Shown in pieces: positions 27,472-36,955 of a stretch of 64,000 bases of DNA. This stretch comes from Neisseria mucosa (lineage in GTDB: Bacteria; Pseudomonadota; Gammaproteobacteria; Burkholderiales; Neisseriaceae): positions 868,001-932,000 of the forward strand of contig NZ_CP053939.1 in assembly GCF_013267835.1 (NCBI RefSeq), in the 5' to 3' direction. The translations under genes were made by a program, and so were the position numbers. The notes under the pieces were generated by a model. It worked only from the letters and a program-made list of their open reading frames with translations, was not told the origin of the DNA and ran no database searches. Position 1 is the first letter of the stretch, and each line of letters begins with the position of its first letter.

Positions 27472-28158
27472 TCAGACGGCCTTGAGCAACAATCTGACAA
27501 TGTATTCGTCTTGCGGCAGCGTCAATTTTAAATTGCGCGTATCGCCCTGCACCAAGCGCGGCCGGATACCCAGTTTTTCAACCGCTGACGCTTCATCCGT
27601 AATCTCACTCAAATCATCAACCGATAAGGCGCGATTTAATAAGGCCGTCTGAAAAAGCTGCGGCGTTTGCGCCTGCCATAATCCTGCACGTGCAACGGTT
27701 TCATCAATATGATGACTGCCGTCTGCCCGCTTGAGCGTATCAGCCACCGGTATGGCCAGAATGCCACCTTCGTCATTCTCGCCTGCCTCATCAAGCAAAC
27801 GCGTTAACGCTTCGGCAGGCAGGCAACAGCGCGCGGCATCATGAACCAAAATATTGTCTTGTGCCTCAGCCAAACCTTGCTCCAATAAAACGGACACACC
27901 ATTGCGTACCGTTTCGGCACGACTTGCACCGCCCACTCGGAAGACACGCACCTTCTCAGATAGGGCCGTCTGAAAAACCAAATCTTCCGGCGAAAGAATA
28001 ACGGCAATTAAATCTATGCGTGGGTGTTGCTCAAAAATTTCTATGGTATGTTGCAATACGGTTTTACCATTGATTTCAACATATTGTTTGGGTTTTCCCG
28101 CGCCAAATCGCGCCCCGACACCGGCCGCAGGAATCAAAGCGATATTGCGGCGTATCAT
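27472..28158 (-). CDS. ispD: 2-C-methyl-D-erythritol 4-phosphate cytidylyltransferase
   Basis: 228 aa. The CTP-binding loop is LIPAAGVGARFGAGKPKQY near the N-terminus; VHDAARCCLP and the C-terminal RNLKLTLPQDEYIV complete the family pattern. It couples MEP to CMP in isoprenoid synthesis. It overlaps the end of dnaQ by 4 bp (ATGA), so translation is probably coupled. Two uptake sequences lie inside the reading frame, near 27642 and 27965. Confidence 0.97.
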   Translation of the reverse strand: MIRRNIALIPAAGVGARFGAGKPKQYVEINGKTVLQHTIEIFEQHPRIDLIAVILSPEDLVFQTALSEKVRVFRVGGASRAETVRNGVSVLLEQGLAEAQDNILVHDAARCCLPAEALTRLLDEAGENDEGGILAIPVADTLKRADGSHHIDETVARAGLWQAQTPQLFQTALLNRALSVDDLSEITDEASAVEKLGIRPRLVQGDTRNLKLTLPQDEYIVRLLLKAV

Positions 28159-28892
28159 GCTGACGCTCCGGCATTGGCCTCATCCGGCGTTTCCGCCTTG
28201 CGCCATACACACGCTTCGCCCAAATCGTCCAAATATTTTTCATGCGCGGCCAGCTCGTCCGCATCGGCTTTGATGACTTTCAACTGCGACGTACGTTTGG
28301 TTTCGGCAATAATGGTTGGTTTGACTTCGCCCTCTTCTTCCGCCTCGCCGCCCATCAGGTCGAACTGCTGACGCGTCATGGCAAGATAGACTTCACCCAA
28401 AAGCTCGCAGTCAATTAACGCGCCGTGCAAGACACGTTTGCTGCGGTCAACGGAAAAGCGGTTACACAAGGCATCCAAGCTTGCCTTTTGCCCTGGAAAC
28501 ATTTCACGCGCCATGGCCAGCGTGTCGGTGACTTTACAACCCAGTTCCTCAATAGAAGGCAGCCCCATGCGGCGAAATTCCATATTCAGGAAGCCGACGT
28601 CAAACTTGGCGTTATGGATAATCAGCTCTGCGCCACGAATAAAGTCGGCAATCTGTTTACCCACTTGGGCAAACGGCGGTGCATTCTTCGCTTCCAATAC
28701 TTCAATCGTCAAACCATGCACCTTCGCCGCTTCCTCCGGCATATCGCGTTCCGGGTGGACATATAAATGAAGGTTGGAGTCGGTCATTTGGCGGTTGATC
28801 ATTTCCAAGCCGGCAAATTCGACCAGACGGTCGCCGTTTTCAGGATAAAGGCCCGTGGTTTCCGTATCGAGGATAATCTGACGTTGACTCAT
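28155..28892 (-). CDS. dnaQ: DNA polymerase III epsilon (proofreading) subunit
   Basis: 245 aa from the ATG at 28892 (MSQRQIILDTETTGLY). It is a DEDDh exonuclease: ILDTETTG (Asp, Glu of ExoI), IIHNAKFDVGFLNME (Asp of ExoII), then HGALIDCELLGEVYL (His, Asp of ExoIII). It removes mispaired bases during replication. The C-terminal extension after residue 180 should bind the polymerase alpha subunit. The open frame continues 6 codons upstream to a TTG. It heads a dnaQ-ispD-ispF-rpiA run. Confidence 0.96.
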   Translation of the reverse strand: MSQRQIILDTETTGLYPENGDRLVEFAGLEMINRQMTDSNLHLYVHPERDMPEEAAKVHGLTIEVLEAKNAPPFAQVGKQIADFIRGAELIIHNAKFDVGFLNMEFRRMGLPSIEELGCKVTDTLAMAREMFPGQKASLDALCNRFSVDRSKRVLHGALIDCELLGEVYLAMTRQQFDLMGGEAEEEGEVKPTIIAETKRTSQLKVIKADADELAAHEKYLDDLGEACVWRKAETPDEANAGASA

Positions 28893-29233
28893 GGTTGGTG
28901 GTTTCTGCAATTATCAAAACGTCCTGAATCATACTGAAGGCCGTCTGAAATGTATAGTCAGCAAAACTTTAGCTGCTTTTCAAATGCCCTTTTAACGCTG
29001 GATTTGTTCAGACGGCCTTTATTCTTTTTTCATCTATTGGCCGTCTATTACTCCAATTTTGAGTAGAAAATCCAATTTCTACAAAATTTTTTAAATTTAA
29101 TTTCTTTAATAATGAATACCTTACTTATTATTTAAATAATAGGAACAATTATCATTTGCAAATTTAAAAAATCTCCGTATAATACAACCCATCGAAACAA
29201 AACAACCGCACCACAGAATGAAAGGAGAAGAAA
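28893..29233. other. Divergent intergenic region dnaQ / Fur-box gene
   Basis: 341 bp. It contains an uptake sequence near 28937 and its inverse near 29010, too far apart to be a tight terminator. An AT-rich stretch (about 29060-29170) carries the candidate Fur box and promoter for the next gene, described separately. No open frame of interest. Confidence 0.6.
29141..29183 (+). promoter_or_regulatory. Promoter with overlapping candidate Fur box
   Basis: TATAAT at 29178-29183, with TTGCAA at 29156-29161 and a 16-nt spacer. The 19-mer at 29141-29159, read on the minus strand as GCAAATGATAATTGTTCCT, matches 12 of 19 Fur-box positions, including the run AATGATAAT. It overlaps the -35, the usual position for repression by Fe-Fur. 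Confidence 0.6.
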
Positions 29234-29710
29234 ATGCCCGAAAGTATTTTTAAGCAAGTCTCCCTTGACATTCTGAGACTGCACCAACAAGCCATCCGCT
29301 CTTTAATTGCCACCAAATGTTGCGATGAGTGCGAAGTACACGACGCAGTATTCATTACTTTAGATGGCCGCTATTATGTTTGGCTTCCTTGCATGGGCAA
29401 ATCGCCCCAATCAGAAACCGGCATCCTGCTGATTGAAGATGAAGACGGCAATACGCGCTTAAGCTGGGTGGCCGATACACGCGAAGTCAAGCAAAAAGAC
29501 AGTCTGTACAACCGCGTTGTTTCCGCTCTGCAACGAAAAATGCAGCGCACGAAAAACAAGTTTATCCAGTCGGCAAACGCCCGATTGCTCGAACTCACGC
29601 CTCAGCAAGGCCGTCTGACGACAAACAGCGAAGATTTCTCGCTTTCACCACATGACTTGATGAAAGCACTTTATCCGGCAACACATCAAATAGGAGAATT
29701 TGCCCTGTAA
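29234..29710 (+). CDS. Unknown 158-aa protein, probably iron-regulated
   Basis: Not recognised. It has no signal peptide, so it is probably cytoplasmic. An N-terminal helix (DILRLHQQAIRSL) is followed by Cys-containing ATKCCDECEVHDAVFITLD, then strands YYVWLPC, GILLIEDEDG and LSWVADTREV, and a C-terminal helix VVSALQRKMQRTKNKF with a basic end. The layout loosely recalls the split-barrel (flavin/haem-binding) folds, but this is weak. A strong AAAGGAGAAG ribosome site and a perfect terminator bracket it, and a Fur-like box overlaps its promoter. Role in iron or haem use is only inferred. Confidence 0.85.
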   Translation: MPESIFKQVSLDILRLHQQAIRSLIATKCCDECEVHDAVFITLDGRYYVWLPCMGKSPQSETGILLIEDEDGNTRLSWVADTREVKQKDSLYNRVVSALQRKMQRTKNKFIQSANARLLELTPQQGRLTTNSEDFSLSPHDLMKALYPATHQIGEFAL

Positions 29711-29741
29711 CAGTTTTTGGTAGTGGTTTGTGTTCCTTTTG

Positions 29742-29774
29742 CGCCCCTTAACATTTTAAAGGGGCGATTTTTTT
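29742..29774 (+). terminator. Intrinsic terminator
   Basis: CGCCCCTT, 9-nt loop, AAGGGGCG, then ATTTTTTT. It lies 32 bp after the Fur-box gene and does not use uptake sequences. Confidence 0.92.
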
Positions 29775-29852
29775 GCCTCTGCTTTTCAGACGGCCTCAAA
29801 ACCGGTTTTCCAGTACAATAAAGGCCGTCTGAACATTTCCTACTTTTCAATC

Positions 29853-30536
29853 ATGCAACTGCTCAAATACATCCAATCGCAAGGCCTCGGCAGCCGCAAG
29901 CAATGCCAGTGGCTGATAGACAATGACTGTATCGCCATCAACGGCGAAATTCATAATCGTGCCAAAGACGATATCGATCCGTCTCAAGTGCATACCCTGT
30001 CTGTTGATGGCGAAGAAATTGCTGCCGTACCCATGCCCTATTTCTACATTCTGCTTCATAAGCCTGCGGATTACGAAACTTCGCACAAACCCCAGCAATA
30101 TCCGAGCATCTTCAGCCTTTTTCCCGACCACATGCGCAATATCGATATGCAGGCAGTCGGCCGCTTGGATGCAGACACAACCGGCATTATTCTGATTACC
30201 AACGACGGGCAATTTAACCACCGCGTTACTTCGCCCAAACATAAAGTTCCGAAGCTCTACCGCGTTACCTTGAAGCATCCTGCCAACGATACCCTTTGTG
30301 CTACGTTGAAAAACGGCGTCCTCCTGCATGACGATAATGAAACCGTCGCCGCAGCCGAAGCAGTATTGGCCGACCCAACCACATTGATGATGACCATTAC
30401 CGAGGGTAAATACCATCAGGTCAAACGTATGGTTGCAGCCGCAGGCAACCGTGTCGAGCAGCTCCACCGTGAGAAATTCGGCGACTGGAATGTCGATGAT
30501 TTGGCCGCCGGAGAATGGAAATTTATCCAAATCTAA
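29853..30536 (+). CDS. rsuA: 16S rRNA pseudouridine(516) synthase RsuA
   Basis: 227 aa. The N-terminal S4 domain (LLKYIQSQGLGSRKQCQWL, CIAINGEI) is followed by a pseudouridine synthase core with motif AVGRLDADTTGIILITNDG; the Asp in RLDAD is catalytic. Motif GKYHQVKRMVAAAGN is the RsuA C-terminal motif. It modifies U516 (E. coli numbering) of 16S rRNA. Uptake sequences sit just before it near 29820, inside the short gap with the previous terminator. Confidence 0.92.
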   Translation: MQLLKYIQSQGLGSRKQCQWLIDNDCIAINGEIHNRAKDDIDPSQVHTLSVDGEEIAAVPMPYFYILLHKPADYETSHKPQQYPSIFSLFPDHMRNIDMQAVGRLDADTTGIILITNDGQFNHRVTSPKHKVPKLYRVTLKHPANDTLCATLKNGVLLHDDNETVAAAEAVLADPTTLMMTITEGKYHQVKRMVAAAGNRVEQLHREKFGDWNVDDLAAGEWKFIQI

Positions 30537-30672
30537 AAAAATTCCAAATTTTTTCGATAAATTTTTAAACAATATGGATTTTTTATTTATTTGAAATCAA
30601 ATACATAAACCTTATTATTTTTGTTTAACAGAATTTAACACTGTGAAGACTGAACTATTGTATAATTCGCCT

Positions 30673-30778
30673 GTCTGAGTAACACTTGCTTCGAAAGAAG
30701 TGAGTAAGTGAGTAAGACGTTTTCCCCGTAATGTGTTTGGCCATCTATACTTTCCCCTTAGTATAGATGGTTTTTTTT
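30673..30778 (+). ncRNA. Candidate small RNA with Rho-independent terminator
   Basis: A TATAAT at 30661-30666 is followed by about 105 nt with no credible open frame, ending in a perfect 10-bp hairpin (CCATCTATAC / GTATAGATGG) plus eight T. A second hairpin lies at 30682-30701: CACTT, bulged G, CTT, loop CGA, AAGAAGTG. Between them is a single-stranded stretch with GTTTTCCCCGT, which could base-pair with mRNAs. The -35 is not clear. It lies between rsuA and an NSS transporter gene. The exact 5' end is estimated. Confidence 0.6.
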
Positions 30779-31316
30779 ATCTAAAATTTGGCAATCAAAC
30801 GAATGTACTTTCAGACGGCCTTTCTCATCTAAAAAAGCCACCATTGCTACACCTCATTTCCCACTCATTGACTTGCCATTATCCCTTTTCTCTTACTCGT
30901 CTCTTCCGCATCAATCTGTGCCGTTCCAATTTCAGGCAAATCATTTTATAGAAAGAAAACCGATCAGTGACTATCCAAGCTAAGGTTACAGGATGTTATT
31001 AGACAGCCTTAGATAAATACCATCTTTGTTGCCAACATATTCGAAAGCACACCTTAGTGCTATCTAATATCCTCACAACAACCCTTTCCCATATCCCACT
31101 TTCAGACGGCCTTTATCGTTACAGCTCTTTCAATCATTCATATCGTTTCAGCCAAATTCTCTGTTTGCAGGTTTCAACACCAAGTAAACCAGAGGAACTC
31201 ACTAAAAATTATTCATTACATAGTTTTTTTAACTAATTTTCTTTTCCGACTTTAGTCAAGATTCGTTAAATCTTTGCGGTAAAATGTTGTCTTTATTTTT
31301 ATGCATCTGAGTATTT
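30779..31316. other. Non-coding region before the NSS transporter
   Basis: 538 bp with two lone uptake sequences (near 30809 and 31100) and no credible gene. An imperfect inverted repeat, AGGATGTTATTAGA near 30992 against TCTAATATCCT near 31063, spans about 80 bp. An AT-rich stretch from 31200 should hold the transporter promoter; no site is clear. Confidence 0.5.
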
Positions 31317-32681
31317 ATGTCTTCCAATCAACCCCGTCAAACCTGGTCCAACCGTTTGACTTACATCCTTACCGTTGCCGGCGCGACTGTCGGCTTTGGC
31401 GCAACTTGGCGTTTCCCGTATCTGGTTGGTGAAAACGGCGGCGGCGCGTATGTGTTTCTGTTCTGTATCGCCATGCTGGTCATCGGTATTCCGATGATTT
31501 TGGTGGAAAACGTCATCGGCCGCCGTAAAGGCGTGAACGCGCTGGATGCGTTTGGCGGCACAATGAATGGCAAACCCGTTGCCAAAGTTTGGAAATTGGT
31601 CGGTTGGATGGGCCTGATCGGCGCATTCGGCATCATGGCCTATTACATGGTACTCGGCGGCTGGGTTATCAGTTACATCGTCAATATCATCGGCGGCAAT
31701 TTGGACATTTCCAGCCCTGTCAGCGGCGAAGTTACCAAAAGCTTCTTTACCGAACACATTGAAAACAGCCCTTGGGAAATTGCCTTTTACACCTTCCTAT
31801 TTGTCGTTGTAAACCAATGGATTTTGGTCAAAGGCGTCATCGGCGGCATTGAAAAAGCGGCGAAATACCTGATGCCGCTGCTGTTTTTATTCCTGATTGC
31901 CATGGTCGTGCGCAACGTTACCCTGCCGGGCGCAATGGAAGGCATTACCTTCTATCTGAAACCTGACTTCAGCAAAATTACCGCCGAACTTTTCGTCTTC
32001 GTTTTGGGGCAAGTATTCTTCGCACTGAGCTTGGGTTTCGGCGTGATGATTACCTTATCCAGCTATTTGGATAAAAACGAAAATCTGGTTCAAACCGCAG
32101 TCATTACGGCAATTACCAATACCATCATCGCCGTACTGGCGGGCTTTATGATTTTCCCGTCGCTCTTCAGCTTCGGCGTTGCGCCCAATTCCGGCCCGAC
32201 TTTGGTATTCCAAAGCCTGCCGATTGTGTTCTCTAATATGTGGGCTGGCCCTGTGTTCGCCGTGATTTTCTTCTCGCTGCTCCTGATTGCCGCGCTGACG
32301 ACTTCGCTGACCATTTATGAAGTATTGATTACAACGATTCAGGAAAAAACCAAAATCCGCCGTACCGCAGCGATTACGATTGTGCTGGCTGCCATCTTCA
32401 TCTTCGGTAACATTCCATCTATTTTGAGCTATGGCCCGTGGAAAGACGTTTCCGTGTTCGGCAAAAATATTTTTGATGCCTTTGACTATATCAGTGGCAA
32501 CATCCTGTTTATGCTGACCGCGCTCGGCTCCTCGCTGTTTGTCGGTTTCGTAATGAAGGACGAAGCAAAGGACGAATTGTTTTATAAAGGCAACCATACG
32601 ACGGTCAATATCTGGTTTGCCTATGTGAAATACCTTGTGCCTTTGGTGATTTTGCTGATTTTTGTCAGCAACTTGTTCTGA
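31317..32681 (+). CDS. Sodium-dependent transporter, NSS (SNF) family
   Basis: A 454-aa inner-membrane protein with 11-12 hydrophobic segments. The family start is clear: LTYILTVAGATVGFGATWRFPYLVGENGGGAYVFLF, covering TM1 and the unwound sodium/substrate site. Such LeuT-fold symporters take up amino acids with sodium in bacteria; the substrate is not deducible. The ribosome site is weak. It is followed by an inverted uptake-sequence terminator. Context (a D-lactate dehydrogenase converging from the other side) gives no extra clue. Confidence 0.93.
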   Translation: MSSNQPRQTWSNRLTYILTVAGATVGFGATWRFPYLVGENGGGAYVFLFCIAMLVIGIPMILVENVIGRRKGVNALDAFGGTMNGKPVAKVWKLVGWMGLIGAFGIMAYYMVLGGWVISYIVNIIGGNLDISSPVSGEVTKSFFTEHIENSPWEIAFYTFLFVVVNQWILVKGVIGGIEKAAKYLMPLLFLFLIAMVVRNVTLPGAMEGITFYLKPDFSKITAELFVFVLGQVFFALSLGFGVMITLSSYLDKNENLVQTAVITAITNTIIAVLAGFMIFPSLFSFGVAPNSGPTLVFQSLPIVFSNMWAGPVFAVIFFSLLLIAALTTSLTIYEVLITTIQEKTKIRRTAAITIVLAAIFIFGNIPSILSYGPWKDVSVFGKNIFDAFDYISGNILFMLTALGSSLFVGFVMKDEAKDELFYKGNHTTVNIWFAYVKYLVPLVILLIFVSNLF

Positions 32682-32696
32682 TAAACAGCATACAAA

Positions 32697-32727
32697 AAAG
32701 GCCGTCTGAAATATTCAGACGGCCTTT
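32697..32727. terminator. Inverted uptake-sequence terminator
   Basis: AAAGGCCGTCTGAA, 3-nt loop, TTCAGACGGCCTTT between the converging NSS transporter and dld genes. Confidence 0.9.
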
Positions 32728-32741
32728 ATTTTAACTATGAT

Positions 32742-34433
32742 TTATTCTGCCCAGTTTTTCTTCTTACTGGTTTTACCGATACCGGGGTTGAAGCTATTGG
32801 TCGGGTCGAGTTTTTTATAGAACTGTTTCAGCTCGGGCTTGGCTTCATACAGATGACCGACATTATGCTCGGCAGGATATTGCGCACCGCGTTGGTCAAG
32901 CAGATGGAGCATTTCATGTTCCAAAGCCATGCAGTCGTTGCCTTTTTTAATGATGTAGTCCTGATGGAACACATGACACATAAAATGTCCGTAATACAAT
33001 TTATGGATAATTTTATTGTCGATTTCGGGCGGCAGGGTTTCAAACCAATCACGATCATCACGACGCAAGGCGATATCGAGTGCAACCAAATCCTCTACTT
33101 CATCATCATGTACAGAACGGTAACGGATCGCGGCAGAAGCCACAGCAAAGCGATGCAGCATAGCCGCCTGCGTTTCTTCGGCATTACATTCGAAGAATGC
33201 GCCGCCATGGGTTGCAAAATATTCTTTCAAGAAAGCACGCGCTTCTTCTACGCCCTCGCCACCCATTTTCAAGATCAAATGGTGTTCATATTTATCCCGA
33301 TAGTTGCGCATAGATTTCGGCAAGTGATCAGGCAAAATCTTGCTGATCAGTTGCATGAATTTATCAGAGAAGTGTTTTGGTAAGAAACTTATCTTTTTGC
33401 TGAATCTATCCACACGGGCTTTCAGATCAAACAGTTTCGGAAGTTGGTGGGTACCGAACGTCTTGATGATATAAAAAGTGTCTTTGCCATAAACAGCAGC
33501 AATATCAAAAGCATGACGATGGATATACTCACCGGAAACAGGCAGGTTTTTAAACTCGCTCAAAGCGGCGCGGCGAATATCGGTCAGCTCATTAATATCA
33601 TTGGTGCCGATATAAAAAACGGCAGTCTGTTTTTCTTGCGGGAAAGTATCCAATCGCACGGCAAACACCATCAGCTTGCCCGCGCAACCTGATGCTTCGT
33701 AGTGACGCGCAGGGTCGGCATTAAAACGGGCGGCAGTCGGTTCATTCACTTGGCGGACATGATCGCAGTACGCATGGTCATGCCCTTTGCCTGCATCTTG
33801 AACAATGTCTTTTTTCTGATAATGAAAACCTTGCAGATTGGTCAGAATTTCTTCAGGAGTTTCACCCAAATCAATGCCCAGATGGTTGACCAGCTCCAGT
33901 TTGCCCTCTTCGTTGATTTGCGCAAACAGGGCCATTTCCGTATAAGCCGGACCACGCTGTACCAAAGCGCCGCCTGAGTTATTACATACGCCGCCCAATA
34001 CGGATGCGCCGATACAGGACGAGCCGATCACGGAATGCGGCTCACGGCCTAAAGGTTTCAGCAGCAGCTCCAATTGATTCAGAGTAGAACCGGGCAGGCA
34101 GACAACTTGTTCGTTATTATTAATCGGCTGAATGATGTTCAGACGCATGGTATTCACAATCACGATATCGCGGTCGTAATCATTACCGTCAGGAGTCGAG
34201 CCGCCGGTCAGGCCAGTATTGGCAGCCTGCGTAATCACAATGACATCAGCCTCAACACACGCCTGCAAAATTTGCCACATTTCCAAAACCGTACCCGGAC
34301 GGACAACCGCCAGCGCCTTGCCTTCGCCAAAACGGTAGCCTTGGCGGTATTGTTCGGTTTTTGCCGGGTCTGTGATGATGTATTTTTCGCCGACAGTTTG
34401 CGTCAGCCGGCTGATTAATTGCGTAGCATTCAT
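32742..34433 (-). CDS. dld: D-lactate dehydrogenase (quinone), FAD-dependent
   Basis: 563 aa, matching E. coli Dld in length. The FAD-binding PCMH domain shows VVRPGTVLEMWQILQAC, TQAANTGLTGGSTPDGNDYDRDIVIVNT and the SVLGGVCNNSGGALVQRGPAYTEMALF segment. The membrane-binding cap and C-terminal domain carry ALDIALRRDDRDWFE and HFMCHVFHQDYI. It oxidises D-lactate and passes electrons to ubiquinone at the inner face of the membrane. AAGGAGTATGCA precedes the ATG. It ends Lys-rich (KTSKKKNWAE). Lactate is a key carbon source for Neisseria. Confidence 0.96.
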   Translation of the reverse strand: MNATQLISRLTQTVGEKYIITDPAKTEQYRQGYRFGEGKALAVVRPGTVLEMWQILQACVEADVIVITQAANTGLTGGSTPDGNDYDRDIVIVNTMRLNIIQPINNNEQVVCLPGSTLNQLELLLKPLGREPHSVIGSSCIGASVLGGVCNNSGGALVQRGPAYTEMALFAQINEEGKLELVNHLGIDLGETPEEILTNLQGFHYQKKDIVQDAGKGHDHAYCDHVRQVNEPTAARFNADPARHYEASGCAGKLMVFAVRLDTFPQEKQTAVFYIGTNDINELTDIRRAALSEFKNLPVSGEYIHRHAFDIAAVYGKDTFYIIKTFGTHQLPKLFDLKARVDRFSKKISFLPKHFSDKFMQLISKILPDHLPKSMRNYRDKYEHHLILKMGGEGVEEARAFLKEYFATHGGAFFECNAEETQAAMLHRFAVASAAIRYRSVHDDEVEDLVALDIALRRDDRDWFETLPPEIDNKIIHKLYYGHFMCHVFHQDYIIKKGNDCMALEHEMLHLLDQRGAQYPAEHNVGHLYEAKPELKQFYKKLDPTNSFNPGIGKTSKKKNWAE

Positions 34434-34540
34434 TGCATACTCCTTGAGAGATTAATATATTTATTAGATTGCAAACATTGTAGTAATCCCTTTTATCAAA
34501 GTAAAGGCAAAACCCATTTTTAAATTCATCATTCAAATAA

Positions 34541-34577
34541 ACAAAAGGCCGTCTGAAATTTTCAGACGGCCTTTTGT
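34541..34577. terminator. Inverted uptake-sequence terminator
   Basis: ACAAAAGGCCGTCTGAAA and TTTCAGACGGCCTTTTGT nearly abut, giving a very tight 18-bp stem downstream of pnp and upstream of dld (both minus). Confidence 0.85.
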
Positions 34578-34597
34578 TTCAAGCTTGAACAATCAAA

Positions 34598-36718
34598 TTA
34601 TTCAGCTGCTTTCTCTTCGCGAGCAGGCGCTTCCAGCAAAGCTTTGATAGACAGACGTACGCGGCCGCGGTCGTCTACTTCCAATGCTTTCACGTTCACA
34701 ACCTGACCTACTTGCAGGTAGTCGCTGACATTGCGTACGCGCTCGTGGGCGATTTGGCTGATGTGTACCAAACCGTCTTTGCCCGGCATTACGCTGACAA
34801 TCGCGCCGACGTTGTTGTCGAGGATTTTAACCACAGTACCTTCGTACACTTTGCCCACTTCCACTTCGGCAGTGATTTCTTCGATGCGTTTTTTCGCTGC
34901 ATCGCCTGCTTCTTGAGTAGTCGCAGCGATAGTGATGGTACCGTCTTCAGCGATGTTGATTTCAGTACCGGTTTCAGCGGTAATCGAACGGATGGTTTCG
35001 CCGCCTTTACCAATCACATCACGGATTTTATCTTGGTTGATTTTCATGGTGAACAAGCGTGGCGCGTGTGCAGACAGCTCTTGCGGGCCTGCAACGGCGG
35101 CTTTCATTTGTTCCAAGATGTGCAAACGTGCTTCTTTGGCTTGAGCCAAAGCGATTTGCATGATTTCTTTGGTAATACCTTGGATTTTGATGTCCATTTG
35201 CAACGCGGTCACACCTTCGGTTGTACCGGCTACTTTAAAGTCCATATCGCCCAAATGGTCTTCGTCGCCCAAGATGTCGGTCAGGACAGCGAATTTGTTG
35301 TTATCCAAAATCAGACCCATGGCGATACCGGCAACGTGTGCTTTTAAAGGCACACCGGCAGACAGCAGACTCAAGCAGCCGCCGCAGACGGAAGCCATAG
35401 AGGAAGAGCCGTTGGATTCGGTAATTTCAGAAACCACGCGCATGGTGTAGCTGAAATCTTCAGGTTCTGGCAATACGGCCAACAACGCACGTTTAGCCAA
35501 GCGGCCGTGACCGATTTCACGACGTTTTGGCGCGCCTACGCGACCCACTTCGCCGGTAGAGTATGGCGGGAAGTTGTAGTGCAGCATGAAGCGGTCGGTG
35601 TATTCACCGGACAGCGCATCAATGATTTGTTCGTCGCGTGAAGTACCCAAAGTTGCAACCGCCAAAGCTTGGGTTTCGCCACGGGTAAACAGTGCGGAAC
35701 CGTGCGTGCGCGGCAGTACGCCGGTTTGAATGTTCAACGGACGGACGGTGCGGGTGTCGCGACCGTCGATACGAGGTTGGCCGTCCAAAATTTGGCTGCG
35801 GACAACATCGGCTTCCAAGTGTTTGAAAATGCCTTTGATTTCGTTGGCTGCCAAAGTGTCGGTTTCTTCGGTAATCAACGCTTCTTTTACAGCATTCCAA
35901 GCTTCGTCCAATTTGGCAGAACGCGCTTGTTTTTGACGGATTTTGAATGCTTCTTTAATGGTTTCGCCGGCAATTTCGCGTACTTTGGCCACCAATTCTT
36001 CATTGGTTTCAGGTGCTTTCCAATCCCAAACTTCCGGATTGACTTCATCGGCAAACTCATTGATGGCATTAATGGCCACTTGCATTTGATCGTGACCGTA
36101 AACAACCGCGCCCAGCATCACTTCTTCAGACAAGATGTCGGCTTCGGATTCCACCATCAACACGGCTTTGGAAGTACCGGCAACCACCAAGTCCAATTGT
36201 GATTTCGCCAATTCGGCTTTAGTCGGGTTCAAAACGTACACGCCGTTTACATAACCCACGCGTGCCGCGCCAATCGGACCGGCAAACGGTACGCCGCTCA
36301 ACACCAGCGCGGCAGACGCGCCCAGCATGGCAGGAATGTCAGAATCGATTTCAGGGTCAACAGACACGACCATCGCTACGATTTGGATGTCGTGGTAGAA
36401 ACCTTCAGGGAACAGAGGACGAATCGGACGGTCAATCAGACGGCTGGTCAGGATTTCTTTTTCGCTTTGTTTGCCTTCGCGTTTGAAGAAACCGCCGGGG
36501 ATTTTACCTGCTGCGTAAGTACGCTCGAGGTAATCGACAGTCAGAGGGAAGAAGTCTTGGCCTTCTTTCACTTCTTTGTTGGTGGTAACGGCAACCAAAA
36601 CAACGGTGTCGCCCATGGATACTTTAACGGCAGCAGCGGCTTGGCGGGCAATTTCGCCGGTTTCCAAAGTAACGGTTTGATTACCGTATTGGAAGGTCTT
36701 AGCGTGTTTATTGAACAT
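34598..36718 (-). CDS. pnp: Polyribonucleotide nucleotidyltransferase (PNPase)
   Basis: 706 aa from the second of two adjacent ATGs ([12 protein letters not shown]), the better spaced after AAAGGA. Two RNase PH domains are present, the second with the catalytic stretch beginning DIKIQGIT. These are followed by a KH domain ([17 protein letters not shown]) and an S1 domain ([34 protein letters not shown]). It degrades RNA 3'-5' by phosphorolysis in the degradosome. rpsO is not adjacent, unlike in E. coli. The sequence is close to that known from meningococcus. Confidence 0.98.
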   Translation of the reverse strand: MFNKHAKTFQYGNQTVTLETGEIARQAAAAVKVSMGDTVVLVAVTTNKEVKEGQDFFPLTVDYLERTYAAGKIPGGFFKREGKQSEKEILTSRLIDRPIRPLFPEGFYHDIQIVAMVVSVDPEIDSDIPAMLGASAALVLSGVPFAGPIGAARVGYVNGVYVLNPTKAELAKSQLDLVVAGTSKAVLMVESEADILSEEVMLGAVVYGHDQMQVAINAINEFADEVNPEVWDWKAPETNEELVAKVREIAGETIKEAFKIRQKQARSAKLDEAWNAVKEALITEETDTLAANEIKGIFKHLEADVVRSQILDGQPRIDGRDTRTVRPLNIQTGVLPRTHGSALFTRGETQALAVATLGTSRDEQIIDALSGEYTDRFMLHYNFPPYSTGEVGRVGAPKRREIGHGRLAKRALLAVLPEPEDFSYTMRVVSEITESNGSSSMASVCGGCLSLLSAGVPLKAHVAGIAMGLILDNNKFAVLTDILGDEDHLGDMDFKVAGTTEGVTALQMDIKIQGITKEIMQIALAQAKEARLHILEQMKAAVAGPQELSAHAPRLFTMKINQDKIRDVIGKGGETIRSITAETGTEINIAEDGTITIAATTQEAGDAAKKRIEEITAEVEVGKVYEGTVVKILDNNVGAIVSVMPGKDGLVHISQIAHERVRNVSDYLQVGQVVNVKALEVDDRGRVRLSIKALLEAPAREEKAAE

Positions 36719-36903
36719 CATTGTTCCTTTCAAAATACCGCACTGCTAAAACACTAATAATGCACACTAAAATCCGAATGTGCATAGTTAGGGTTTCAGA
36801 CCGTGCGGCAGGTTATAAACAAGCTTTCAGACGGCCTTTTCGGACGCTGAAAACAACTCTCGATTATAAAGGCAACTATCCTTAAAATCCAGTATTGATA
36901 CAA

Positions 36904-36943
36904 TAAAAAGGCCATCTGAAACATATCCTTTTCAGACGGCCTT
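36904..36943. terminator. Inverted uptake-sequence terminator (one degenerate arm)
   Basis: AAAAAGGCCATCTGAAA and TTTTCAGACGGCCTT. The left arm carries a point change (CCATCTGAA), leaving one G-to-A mismatch in the stem. It is downstream of purC on the minus strand. Confidence 0.75.
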
Positions 36944-36955
36944 CAAACTTAAAAA

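Noticed and set aside
30733..30951. 72-codon open frame in the rsuA/NSS gap
   Set aside because: It starts in the terminator of the candidate small RNA, contains an uptake sequence and has no ribosome site.
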